From the NCBI GenBank assembly GCA_963834135.1, contig CAWIAN010000010.1, positions 1 through 64,000 on the forward strand: 64,000 bases of DNA, in the 5' to 3' direction. The stretch is from Bog-257 sp963834135 (GTDB taxonomy: Bacteria; Acidobacteriota; Terriglobia; Terriglobales; Acidobacteriaceae). How positions within the stretch are numbered: the stretch's first letter is position 1; each line of letters starts with the position of its first letter. Below are positions 8,922 through 16,968 of this stretch, one piece after another. Both the position numbers and the translations under genes were made by a program. Under the pieces are notes generated by a model, which worked only from the letters and a program-made list of their open reading frames with translations, ran no database searches and was not told the origin of the DNA.

Positions 8922-11366
8922 ATGGCGCAGTACAAGTGCGTGCTTCCTTCGAACCTGAGCAGTGCGATGCTACGCCGAATTGTGCGGCGCTGCGGATTAC
9001 TTCTACTTACGTGTTCGATGGGATCCTCCGCAAGTTTGGCGCAAACCCTGCCCGACGCTCCTAGCACGCAGAAAGCGAAACAGGCTGCCTCAACGCCCGC
9101 CTCTAAGCCTGCACCCGATAAAGGCTGGCCGCGAACTTTCACCAGCGGGGCTGACACGTTCAGCATTTACCAGCCACAGGTCGAAAAGTGGGATGGGAAC
9201 CGCGTGCATCTTTATTCTGCCGTCGAAGTCGAGAACAAGACTGCGAAGTCATCGAACTATGGCGTCATCTGGTTCAATGCCAGGACTGAGGTCGACAAGC
9301 TCAATCGTACGGTCACTCTCGACCAGGTCGAGCTGACAAAGGTGAACTTTCCAGCCGAGCCCAGCAAGAACTCCGAGCTGACGCAGCTGCTTACCGCCAA
9401 GCTGCCGAACCTGACCAAAGTCGTTTCACTGGATCGACTCATCGCAGCTGCCGAAGCGGACAGCGAGCCCGTCAAGACCGTGGAAGTAAAGAATGACCCA
9501 CCTGCGATTATCTTTTCGACTAAGCATTCGGTGCTAGTGCTGATCGACGGACCGGCCCAGCTGCGCGCGATCGACGGGACCGATCTGCAACGCGTGATCA
9601 ATACCCGGGCGATTCTGCTCTTTGAGAATGATAAGAAGCTGTACTACCTGCGCGTATCGGATTGGTGGCTGCAGTCGCCGAATCTCGAAGGGCCGTGGAC
9701 CTATGCGAAGAAGCTGCCCGACGACATGAAGAAAGCCGAAGAATATGTCGTCAACAAGACAGGCGGACAGGGACTACAGACCAGTTCGTCTTCTACCGCT
9801 CCGGGGCAGGGTGCCGCGGCTCAGCCTTCGCTGAAAGAAGCAGGCAAGAACGGGGAGATCCCTACTGTGTACGTTGCCTTCGGCCCGACCGAACTGCTGG
9901 AGACTCGCGGCGACCCCGTTTTCAAGGCGATACCAGGGACTGAACTGGAATATGCCGAAAACACAAACGGCGATTTCTTCCGTTTCAACGGTCAGTATTA
10001 CGTTCTGATATCCGGGCGCTGGTTCAAAGGCCCTTCATGGCAAGGTCCCTGGACCTTTGTAAGTGCAACCGACATGCCGCCCGACTTCGCCAAGATTCCC
10101 GAGAGCAGTCCGAAAGCCACGGTGCTGGCCTCGGTTCCGGGCACACCGCAGTCGAAAGAGGGCATAATCGCCAACTCCATACCTCAGACAGCAACTATCA
10201 CGCGATCCGAAGCAAAGCTAACCGTTGTCTATGATGGCGAGCCTGCGTTCGCTCCCGTCGAAGGCACGGCCATGTTCTACGCCAAGAACACCAGCGTTCC
10301 AGTCCTCAAGGTCAGTGAGAACAGTTACTACTGCGTGGAGGCTGGAGTCTGGTTCAAGGCGACATCTCCGCAGGGAGCATGGACCGTCGTCGACGCCGTG
10401 CCCGAAGAGATCTACACCATCCCGCCAAGTTCTCCCATCTACTACGTGACCTACGTGAGGGTTTACAACTCCACGCCGGAAGTCGTGTATGTGGGCTACA
10501 CCCCTGGATATTACGGAACGGTTGTCTCGGCGAGCACTAACACCGTTGTCTATGGTACGGGATGGTATTACCCGCCATACATTAGTCCTACAGTGTGGTA
10601 TGGCTGGCCTTACACATACGGTGTGGGAGCCAGCTTCAACTGGACAGATGAGACGGGATGGAGCTTCGGCTTTGGTTACGGATATGCCTATTACCCCTGG
10701 TACTACCCGTGGTGGGGACCGATGGGCTATTACGGGTACGGCTGGTATCCGTACTACGGATGGGGCGCGTGGGGTGGTGCAGCAGTTGCCAACGTTTATG
10801 GGATGTGGGGCAATACAGCTTACTCACGTACCGCGGCTGCGTGGGCAAATCCCTATACCGGCAATTACGGAGCCGGCAGCCGCGGCGCCTACCACAACAC
10901 GCAAACCGGCCGAAGCACCGTTGCCGGTCGTGGATACAACACCAATATCTACACCGGTAATACCGCCGGATATCGCGGTGGCGCGACCTACAACCCGAAC
11001 ACTGGCATTGTGGCCGGCGGCGGTGCCGGATACGCGGGCAACATCTACAGCGGCCAAGGGACAGCCGGGCGTGGCGGCTTCGCCTATAACACGAACACCG
11101 GCGCGGGGGTCGCCGGCGGCAAGAACAACATCTACGCGGGCAAAGATGGCACCGTGTATCGCTATAACCGCCAAAGCGGCGACTGGTCGTCTAACACCGG
11201 CAGCGGATGGCAATCTTCCAGTAAGCCCGACGCCAATCTGCAACGTCAGCAGCAAATGCGGACGCAGGGCGCACAGCGCAACCAGAACTTCAATTCGTCG
11301 CGTGGCAGCTACGGCGGAAGGACGGGCGGTGGCGGGATGAGGATGGGTGGCGGTCGGAGGCGTTAA
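8922..11366 (+). CDS. Large exported Tyr/Trp/Gly-rich surface protein
   Basis: Secreted protein of 814 residues with no enzyme motif I recognise. A signal peptide (about residues 1-42, ending SASLAQ) is followed by LPDAPS, a sequence frequently seen right after the cleavage site in Acidobacteriota exported proteins. Residues 60-560 hold three or more related units around a Trp-rich core (WWLQSPNLEGPWTY, RWFKGPSWQGPWTFV, VWFKATSPQGAWTVV), suggesting a repeated beta-rich domain. The next 90 residues are extremely Tyr/Trp/Gly/Pro-rich (YYPWYYPWWGPMGYYGYG). The C-terminal 150 residues are Gly/Asn repeats of the form YNTNTG...GVAGG ending in basic residues. I chose the ATG at 8922 because of the upstream TAAGGAG; the frame is open to 8868. 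It is divergent from the potassium channel. Likely an envelope or extracellular structural protein; inference only. Confidence 0.82.
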   Translation: MAQYKCVLPSNLSSAMLRRIVRRCGLLLLTCSMGSSASLAQTLPDAPSTQKAKQAASTPASKPAPDKGWPRTFTSGADTFSIYQPQVEKWDGNRVHLYSAVEVENKTAKSSNYGVIWFNARTEVDKLNRTVTLDQVELTKVNFPAEPSKNSELTQLLTAKLPNLTKVVSLDRLIAAAEADSEPVKTVEVKNDPPAIIFSTKHSVLVLIDGPAQLRAIDGTDLQRVINTRAILLFENDKKLYYLRVSDWWLQSPNLEGPWTYAKKLPDDMKKAEEYVVNKTGGQGLQTSSSSTAPGQGAAAQPSLKEAGKNGEIPTVYVAFGPTELLETRGDPVFKAIPGTELEYAENTNGDFFRFNGQYYVLISGRWFKGPSWQGPWTFVSATDMPPDFAKIPESSPKATVLASVPGTPQSKEGIIANSIPQTATITRSEAKLTVVYDGEPAFAPVEGTAMFYAKNTSVPVLKVSENSYYCVEAGVWFKATSPQGAWTVVDAVPEEIYTIPPSSPIYYVTYVRVYNSTPEVVYVGYTPGYYGTVVSASTNTVVYGTGWYYPPYISPTVWYGWPYTYGVGASFNWTDETGWSFGFGYGYAYYPWYYPWWGPMGYYGYGWYPYYGWGAWGGAAVANVYGMWGNTAYSRTAAAWANPYTGNYGAGSRGAYHNTQTGRSTVAGRGYNTNIYTGNTAGYRGGATYNPNTGIVAGGGAGYAGNIYSGQGTAGRGGFAYNTNTGAGVAGGKNNIYAGKDGTVYRYNRQSGDWSSNTGSGWQSSSKPDANLQRQQQMRTQGAQRNQNFNSSRGSYGGRTGGGGMRMGGGRRR

Positions 11367-11731
11367 GGTGAAGCTTTGATTCTCGCTCAAGCACGCCGGG
11401 CAAGTTGAGCGCGGGCTGAGTTGCTAAGCCGATTCCGCACGCAAGCCCCAACGACAGAGGAATTTCCCCGCATTAAAACTGCTATCAAATGCGTCAGACG
11501 TCGGCGGAGTCATTTTAAACGTTCAGGTTTCTACGGACTAGTGGTTCACGAATCTCGCGACATTTTGTCTAGCGACTGCCGTGAAGCTGCCCATGGTTAC
11601 GGTTGCTCAAAATCTCCCAGCACGTCGAGCAGTTGGCGATTTCCAGAGTTTTCAGTCAGTCGCTCGTGTCGCACAATATGAGGTGCAGAAGGCCGACCTG
11701 CGGACACTGGCGCGAATCGGAATGCCGGGTC
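11367..11731. other. Intergenic region between convergent genes
   Basis: A 365-base gap between two convergent secreted-protein genes. Right after the upstream stop there is a hairpin with a seven-base-pair stem, CGCTCAA (11385-11391) with TTGAGCG (11406-11412). It lacks a U-tract, so it is only a candidate terminator. An 86-codon open frame (11421-11681) has no recognisable domain, no ribosome binding site and unusual composition; I do not call it a gene. Nothing else is visible. Confidence 0.5.
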
Positions 11732-14053
11732 TTAGTCCGGTTGGCCCGTGAAGAATACGTTTAGCGCTGGCGCGCTGCCGTTGGGCAGCAGTACGAGTTT
11801 ATTTGGTCCGACGACATAGAGAATGCCAAACTGACTTCCATTCTGAAGGACTACGGCTCGGCCGGTTGTGTCGACTTGATAGGTGAGGTTCAGGTTGTTA
11901 GGACCGCCGGGACCGGCAGGACCGCTTGTATTCTGCGTTCCCGCGATACTGCCTGCGCCATCGGCAAACAGGGAAGTCACGGAATTCGTAACTCCGGATG
12001 CGGCCGGCCATATCGTGCTTCCAATGACATTGCCGCTCACAGAAGCGCTGGAATAGGGCGAGCCGGACTGCGGCTCGAAGACGCCGAAGGTGACGGCCGC
12101 ATCGCTGCCCAGAAAATATCCGGAGTTCGTGTTGTACAGATAGAGTTCCGCGCCGCCCGATCCAAATTGAGCAAATCCGCTGAGAGTAGCTTTGCCGGTT
12201 TTCTGACCGACGGAGTCGAAGGAATACGTCCCGTTCGAACTCTGCCGGGTCATCGTGCCCGCGTTGTTCTCGTCCGAAGCAAGTGTGGCGTCACCTGCGC
12301 CATCGGCAGCAAATAAGCCAATGCTGACGTCGGCGGCGTTGCCGGATCGAGCGCCCGTAAGTTCTTCGACGGACGTTCCGGTAAGAACGCTGGTCGTCCA
12401 TAAGGCTATTGGTGGCTGCCGCCGGAGCGCCCAGATCGCCGGTATGCCGGGTTTGGATATCGCGTCGCCGGAAATCAAAATCATCTCCTGCTGATTGACG
12501 ACGTAATACGCATAGCCGCAGGTCGGCGTGGTTCCTCCGGTGCAAACTCCATTGGGGTCGTTCGGGAACCCGAGGTTCACGAAGTTACCACGGCCCGTGT
12601 TGGCATCGAGATCGGCCGAGAAGGTTCCACGGAACGGGTTCGAAAAGATCGTCCCATTATCGTTGGCGTCGAGCGGACAATAGTCCAGGTGCCAGCCGTT
12701 ACTGGTGCAATCGATGTCGACCAGTGTGGTGCGATTAGTGGCCAGAGCGCCCACGGCAGCATACCGATTTCCATTCGGGTCTTCTCCCGAGGCAAGGAAG
12801 GCGAAGTTTCCAGGGAAGAAGGCGTCAACCGAGAAATATTGGGGGTCCTGCACCTTCAGCGCTCCCGATCCGTAGACTTGCGGATTCGAAGGATCACGCT
12901 CGATCAGCCGTCCGCAGTCGCTCAGTGTGGGACTGGGTGAGCAGCCGCTGCCCGACACGCTGACGGAGAACTGATAAGTGTGCAGATTCCCGGAGTAGTC
13001 GCGCGTCATCAGGGTCATCGTTCCCAGCCCGTTCGCCGCGCTCAGATTATAAGTTGAACCGGGCGATTGAATGACCTCCGCGATGGGGCAGTTGCGGTTT
13101 CCGCGGCATTGGCTGGAGTCGTTCTGCTCTCCCTGTCCGTAATTAACGTCTAACTTGCCGGCGGTGATGTTACCGTTGCCGTCGGCGGCGACCGACCCGA
13201 CCATGATGAATCGGCTGGCGGCGTTGAAGCCGTTGAGCACGATCAGGTAATGCCCGCTCAGGGTTGCGTTACTTACCGGAGTAGCAACCAAGATCTGCAA
13301 CAGAGCTTGAGCGCTGTTCGAAGCGGCGTCCTTCACCTGCGCTGTGAAGTTCGACAGGCCGTCTGCTGACGGAGTTCCTTGGATCGCGCCGCCGGCGCTG
13401 AGGGTCAATCCCAACGGGAGTGCTCCGGAGACAATACTCCAGGTATAAGGTGGACTTCCTCCGGCGGCTGACAAACTTGTGCTGTAGGGAACATCTTGTG
13501 TGGCGTTTGGGAGTTGCGTGGTTGTGATGGTGAGACCCGACGATGCGGCGATCGACAAAGCCTTGCTCGCCCGGGTTCCGCGGTTATCGGTGACTTGAAC
13601 CGTGAATGGGAAAGTTCCGGAGGTCGTCGGCGTTCCTGTAATCGCGCCATTCAGGTTGACGGCCAAGCCGCTCGGCAGGTTGCCGCTGATCACTGCCCAG
13701 CGATACGGCAATTGACCACCGCTCGCGGTCAGTTGTGCCTGATATGCCTGTCCAATGGTCGCTCCGGGTAACGACGCTGTCGCGACCTTCAGACCTGGCA
13801 ACATGATCCAGGTGCCACCACAACCGTCGGAGCAACTGCTGATTCCTCCGGCAAAAGTCGTCTCGTAGAGATTGCCTGCTCGGTCCATCGCCAACCCAGA
13901 ATCAAACCTGACTCCATCGCTAGCACCGGTAGGGGTGCGGGCTGGTACGAACGTCTGGGCTGCCAAGGGTGACCCAATCGCCATCAGCGTCGCGATAATT
14001 GAGCCAGCGAGCGCGACGGGCGAGAGCAAATACCTACGGAGACGGATTCGCAT
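11732..14053 (-). CDS. Secreted protein with two putative-Ig (He_PIG) domains
   Basis: Exported protein of 773 residues. A signal peptide ends near GSPLAAQTF. Residues about 35-75 (SGLAMDRAGNLYETTFAGG) resemble a single unit of the GloVer beta-propeller-type repeats common in Acidobacteriota. Two tandem putative-Ig domains follow at about 80-265, each with the hallmark LPYRWAVISGNLPSGLAVN / GAITGTPTTSGTFPFTVQV pattern. The remaining 500 residues are a beta-rich region with repeated YLIVLNGF, ADGNGNITAGKLDVN and FGIL-type motifs, seen in many secreted proteins of this phylum and of unknown role. Start at ATG 14053, just before the signal peptide; the open frame to 14470 overlaps the divergent transporter gene and has no coding character. 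Probably surface-exposed, possibly adhesive; inference. Confidence 0.82.
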   Translation of the reverse strand: MRIRLRRYLLSPVALAGSIIATLMAIGSPLAAQTFVPARTPTGASDGVRFDSGLAMDRAGNLYETTFAGGISSCSDGCGGTWIMLPGLKVATASLPGATIGQAYQAQLTASGGQLPYRWAVISGNLPSGLAVNLNGAITGTPTTSGTFPFTVQVTDNRGTRASKALSIAASSGLTITTTQLPNATQDVPYSTSLSAAGGSPPYTWSIVSGALPLGLTLSAGGAIQGTPSADGLSNFTAQVKDAASNSAQALLQILVATPVSNATLSGHYLIVLNGFNAASRFIMVGSVAADGNGNITAGKLDVNYGQGEQNDSSQCRGNRNCPIAEVIQSPGSTYNLSAANGLGTMTLMTRDYSGNLHTYQFSVSVSGSGCSPSPTLSDCGRLIERDPSNPQVYGSGALKVQDPQYFSVDAFFPGNFAFLASGEDPNGNRYAAVGALATNRTTLVDIDCTSNGWHLDYCPLDANDNGTIFSNPFRGTFSADLDANTGRGNFVNLGFPNDPNGVCTGGTTPTCGYAYYVVNQQEMILISGDAISKPGIPAIWALRRQPPIALWTTSVLTGTSVEELTGARSGNAADVSIGLFAADGAGDATLASDENNAGTMTRQSSNGTYSFDSVGQKTGKATLSGFAQFGSGGAELYLYNTNSGYFLGSDAAVTFGVFEPQSGSPYSSASVSGNVIGSTIWPAASGVTNSVTSLFADGAGSIAGTQNTSGPAGPGGPNNLNLTYQVDTTGRAVVLQNGSQFGILYVVGPNKLVLLPNGSAPALNVFFTGQPD

Positions 14054-14312
14054 ACCAGAATTCTTCAACGCACAGACTGCAGTTTGGATTGAGTCGCGCG
14101 AGGACGCCGTCAAGCACGCGGGTTCGACTGGCAAACGCGACCATCGGGACCGGGTGGCGCACCTCAACAGTGCGAGAACTATATCAAAGCAGGGAAGCGA
14201 AATGCATGAGGGAAATCGAAAAGCAGAGTAGGTGCTTGATACGCGGGCTTGCATGAAAGGCCTCGGCGATTTCACTCGCTCAAAGCATTTGCGACTCTCT
14301 ATAGTCACAAGC

Positions 14313-15713
14313 ATGCCAAAACAGAGCGGCCGGGAACCGGGACTGGCGCGGGTTGGTCTTGCCCTCGCCACCTGGAGCGAGCGCTGGTTTCCCGATCCCC
14401 TGGTCTTCGCTTTATTGGGAATTCTCTTCGTCTTCCTCACTGGCGTGTGCCTGCACGAATCGGCCGGCAAACTCGCCGTTCAGGGCGTGAAGAACTTCTG
14501 GACCCTGGTGCCGTTCACCATGCAGATGGTGATGGTCATCATTGGTGGATATGTCGTTGCCACGACTCCCGTAGTGAATCGTCTGATCGCCGCATTGGCC
14601 CGAGTGCCGAAGAGCGGCCGTTCGGCGATTGCGATGATCGCGCTGTTTTCCATGCTGACCTCGCTAATCTCCTGGGGCCTGAGCCTAATCTTCAGTGGAC
14701 TGCTTACGCGTGAGATGGCCCGGCAGGTGAAGGGAATGGATTATCGAGCTGCGGGCGCCGCCTCCTATCTTGGTTTGGGTGCGACTTGGGCGCTCGGCCT
14801 CTCGTCGTCGGCTGCCATGCTGATGGCGACGAAGAGTGCGATTCCTCCCGCGCTGCTGGCGGTTTCCGGAGTTATCCCACTGCGTCAGACGCTGTTCCTT
14901 TGGCAAAGCATAGTGATGGCGGCGGTGCTGATCGTGGTCTCCGTGACGGTTGCTTATCTATCGGCGCCCTCGGCCGCGACAGCCCGGACCGCTGAAGATT
15001 TCGGAATTGTTGGTGATGCTATCGTTCGGGTCGACGAGCCTCGCACCCGCCCGGGGGAGTGGCTGGAGTATAGCCCGCTGCTGACGTGGTTCGTCTGCGC
15101 ACTCATAGCCTGGTACCTGATCGACCTGTTTCGCAGCTCACCACAGGGAGCATTGGCTGCTCTCGACCTCAACACATACAACCTCATCTTCATCGCTGCC
15201 GGGCTGCTTCTGCATTGGAGGCCGCGCCGCTTTGTACGTGCAGTCGCCGAAGCGGTGCCTGCCACCAGCGGTGTGCTCATCCAGTTCCCGTTCTACGCCG
15301 TTATCTTTGGCATGATTGTCGGCACCGGAATTGAGGCGTGGCTGGCGGGCCTGTTCACGCGCTTCACGACTCACGAGACTTATCCGCTGCTGGTGGCCAT
15401 GTACTCGGCGATCCTGGGGACCTTCGTTCCTTCCGGCGGTAGCAAGTGGATCATCGAAGCGCCCTACGTTTTGCAGGCCGCCAACCTGCACCAGGTGCAT
15501 CTGGGGTGGGTGGTGCAGATCTATAACGCGGCAGAGGCGCTGCCGAACCTGGTGAATCCGTTTTGGATGTTGCCGCTGCTGGGACTTCTTAGGCTGAAGG
15601 CGCGGGACATCGTGGGCTATACCGTCCTGCAAATGATGGTGCATATCCCGATCGTGTTCTTTATGTGCTGGTTGTTTGCGCGTTACATCGCCTATGTTCC
15701 GCCAATGCGATGA
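14313..15713 (+). CDS. atoE: Short-chain fatty acid transporter (AtoE family)
   Basis: Inner-membrane permease of 466 residues in the AtoE/TIGR00366 family, which carries short-chain fatty acids such as acetoacetate or butyrate. Ten or more hydrophobic segments run through the protein. Recognisable segments are LATWSERWFPDPLVFALLG at the N-terminus, NFWTLVPFTMQMVMVIIGGY, SLISWGLSLIFSGLLTREMA, FPFYAVIFGMIVGTG, and the highly conserved FVPSGGSKWIIEAPYV near residue 375. The start at 14313 gives the family-typical N-terminus; in-frame ATGs at 14232 and 14253 are possible but add unrelated residues. It stands alone, upstream of the formate dehydrogenase locus and separated from it by repeat sequence. 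Substrate specificity cannot be refined. Confidence 0.9.
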   Translation: MPKQSGREPGLARVGLALATWSERWFPDPLVFALLGILFVFLTGVCLHESAGKLAVQGVKNFWTLVPFTMQMVMVIIGGYVVATTPVVNRLIAALARVPKSGRSAIAMIALFSMLTSLISWGLSLIFSGLLTREMARQVKGMDYRAAGAASYLGLGATWALGLSSSAAMLMATKSAIPPALLAVSGVIPLRQTLFLWQSIVMAAVLIVVSVTVAYLSAPSAATARTAEDFGIVGDAIVRVDEPRTRPGEWLEYSPLLTWFVCALIAWYLIDLFRSSPQGALAALDLNTYNLIFIAAGLLLHWRPRRFVRAVAEAVPATSGVLIQFPFYAVIFGMIVGTGIEAWLAGLFTRFTTHETYPLLVAMYSAILGTFVPSGGSKWIIEAPYVLQAANLHQVHLGWVVQIYNAAEALPNLVNPFWMLPLLGLLRLKARDIVGYTVLQMMVHIPIVFFMCWLFARYIAYVPPMR

Positions 15714-15772
15714 AACGAACGGCTCATCGGCCTGAAGGCCGCCTCGCTTGGACCATAACAGAGGGCCTGAGC

Positions 15773-15850
15773 GGCACGACTGAAGCCGTGCCCTTTCAAA
15801 GCGGTTCACTGTCGAGGTTTCCGGCGAGGCATGACGCCTCGGCATTTCAA
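15773..15850. repeat. Intergenic palindromic repeats (REP-like)
   Basis: Two short inverted repeats follow the fatty acid transporter. The first, at 15773-15792, has stem GGCACG/CGTGCC around ACTGAAGC. The second, about 15834-15850, has stem CGAGGC/GCCTCG. Both are followed by a TTTCAAAG-type sequence, which makes them look like two units of a repeat. A related GC-rich palindrome with GGCTTCGGCCGTGCC is at about 34155. Similar palindromes are widespread between genes in this phylum. Role unknown; they could also stop transcription. Confidence 0.5.
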
Positions 15851-15922
15851 AGCCTCTAGCGATTTTTCAGCCAGAGGTGAGGGAAGCATCGCTGCTATGA
15901 TTCTGTCGCGTATCTCGTCATT

Positions 15923-16717
15923 ATGGATAGCAACGGATGGGACAAACGAATTCGGCGTGCCGGCGAGCTCAGCGAACGCGCGTCGTCGGCGCACGAGGTG
16001 CTCAGTTTCTATCGGCACATCCTCGAAGCTCAGCGCGGGATCTACCAGGACATTTCAGCTAGGCCGGCGGCAGCCGTATCGTTAGACATATCGCTCCGCG
16101 AACGGCTGGACACGGACTACGCGATGCGCTGGATGCCTGCGGTGCTGGATGTGGTTCGTCGGCACGGCCCTGCGAAGCTGGCTGCCGAGGCCGATCGGAT
16201 TGCCGTTGCAGACTCGCGGCATCAGAGACAGCTGCTCGCCGACTACGTGAACAAAGAAGAGACTGGTGATGACAGCGGTCGTTTTCTTGCGCGTGTTATT
16301 TGGCAGCCTATCGCTGAGTTTCTCGCGGCCCAGTACAAGGTGAGCACGAACGGCTCCGAGTCGAAGTGCCCGATTTGTGGCGGCTGGCCTCAGCTTGCGG
16401 TGCTACGTCCTGAAGGCGATGGCGGCAAGCGCCATTTGCAATGCTCGTTCTGCCTGACAGAATGGGAGTTTCGCCGAGTTCTTTGTCCAGCCTGTGCAGA
16501 AGTCGACTACGCCAAACTTCCGCGATACTCGCCGGAAGAGCCAAAAGCGGTTCGCGCGGAAGCCTGTGATACCTGCAAGTTCTACCTGAAGTCTTTCGAT
16601 ATGACGGCAGATGGATTGCTCGTACCTGAGGTGGACGAAATCGCAACGATTGCCCTGGATCTTTGGGCAAATGAGAACGGCTACCGAAAAATCCATCAAA
16701 ATGTAACGGGATTTTAA
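15923..16717 (+). CDS. fdhE: Formate dehydrogenase accessory protein FdhE
   Basis: Cytoplasmic protein of 264 residues needed for activity of respiratory formate dehydrogenases; in E. coli FdhE is a rubredoxin-like iron protein that interacts with the catalytic subunit before Tat export. The C-terminal half shows four CxxC pairs: CPICGG near residue 153, CSFC, CPAC and CDTC, spaced as in the family. The N-terminal 140 residues are helical and divergent. The ATG at 15923 gives a sensible start, though no strong ribosome binding site precedes it. It lies 250 bases upstream of the formate dehydrogenase catalytic gene on the same strand, which supports the assignment. It ends with IHQNVTGF directly before an AT-rich leader region of the next gene. 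Confidence 0.92.
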   Translation: MDSNGWDKRIRRAGELSERASSAHEVLSFYRHILEAQRGIYQDISARPAAAVSLDISLRERLDTDYAMRWMPAVLDVVRRHGPAKLAAEADRIAVADSRHQRQLLADYVNKEETGDDSGRFLARVIWQPIAEFLAAQYKVSTNGSESKCPICGGWPQLAVLRPEGDGGKRHLQCSFCLTEWEFRRVLCPACAEVDYAKLPRYSPEEPKAVRAEACDTCKFYLKSFDMTADGLLVPEVDEIATIALDLWANENGYRKIHQNVTGF

Positions 16718-16968
16718 CAATTGAAGTACCTCCGTTAGTTTCTTTGTTACGACACGATATTCGAATTGACCGGCGTCATTTCGCGGGTGTAGGCTCCTAA
16801 CAATTTGATTGCGATGTGGGCTCGTGGCCGCGGCTCCTGCGGCGTTCGACATGAAGAACCGCATTGTGCGCTCCCTTTTCGATCCTCTGTTAGTGCGTTC
16901 CAGCAACGCTAAAACTCTTGCCATCTCTAACGTTCCTGTAGCTGTTGTCCTCGCGGGAGGCGTGTCTC

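Noticed and set aside
11421..11681. 86-codon open frame on the plus strand
   Set aside because: No ribosome binding site, no recognisable domain, and Ser/Arg-rich composition typical of random frames in GC-rich DNA.
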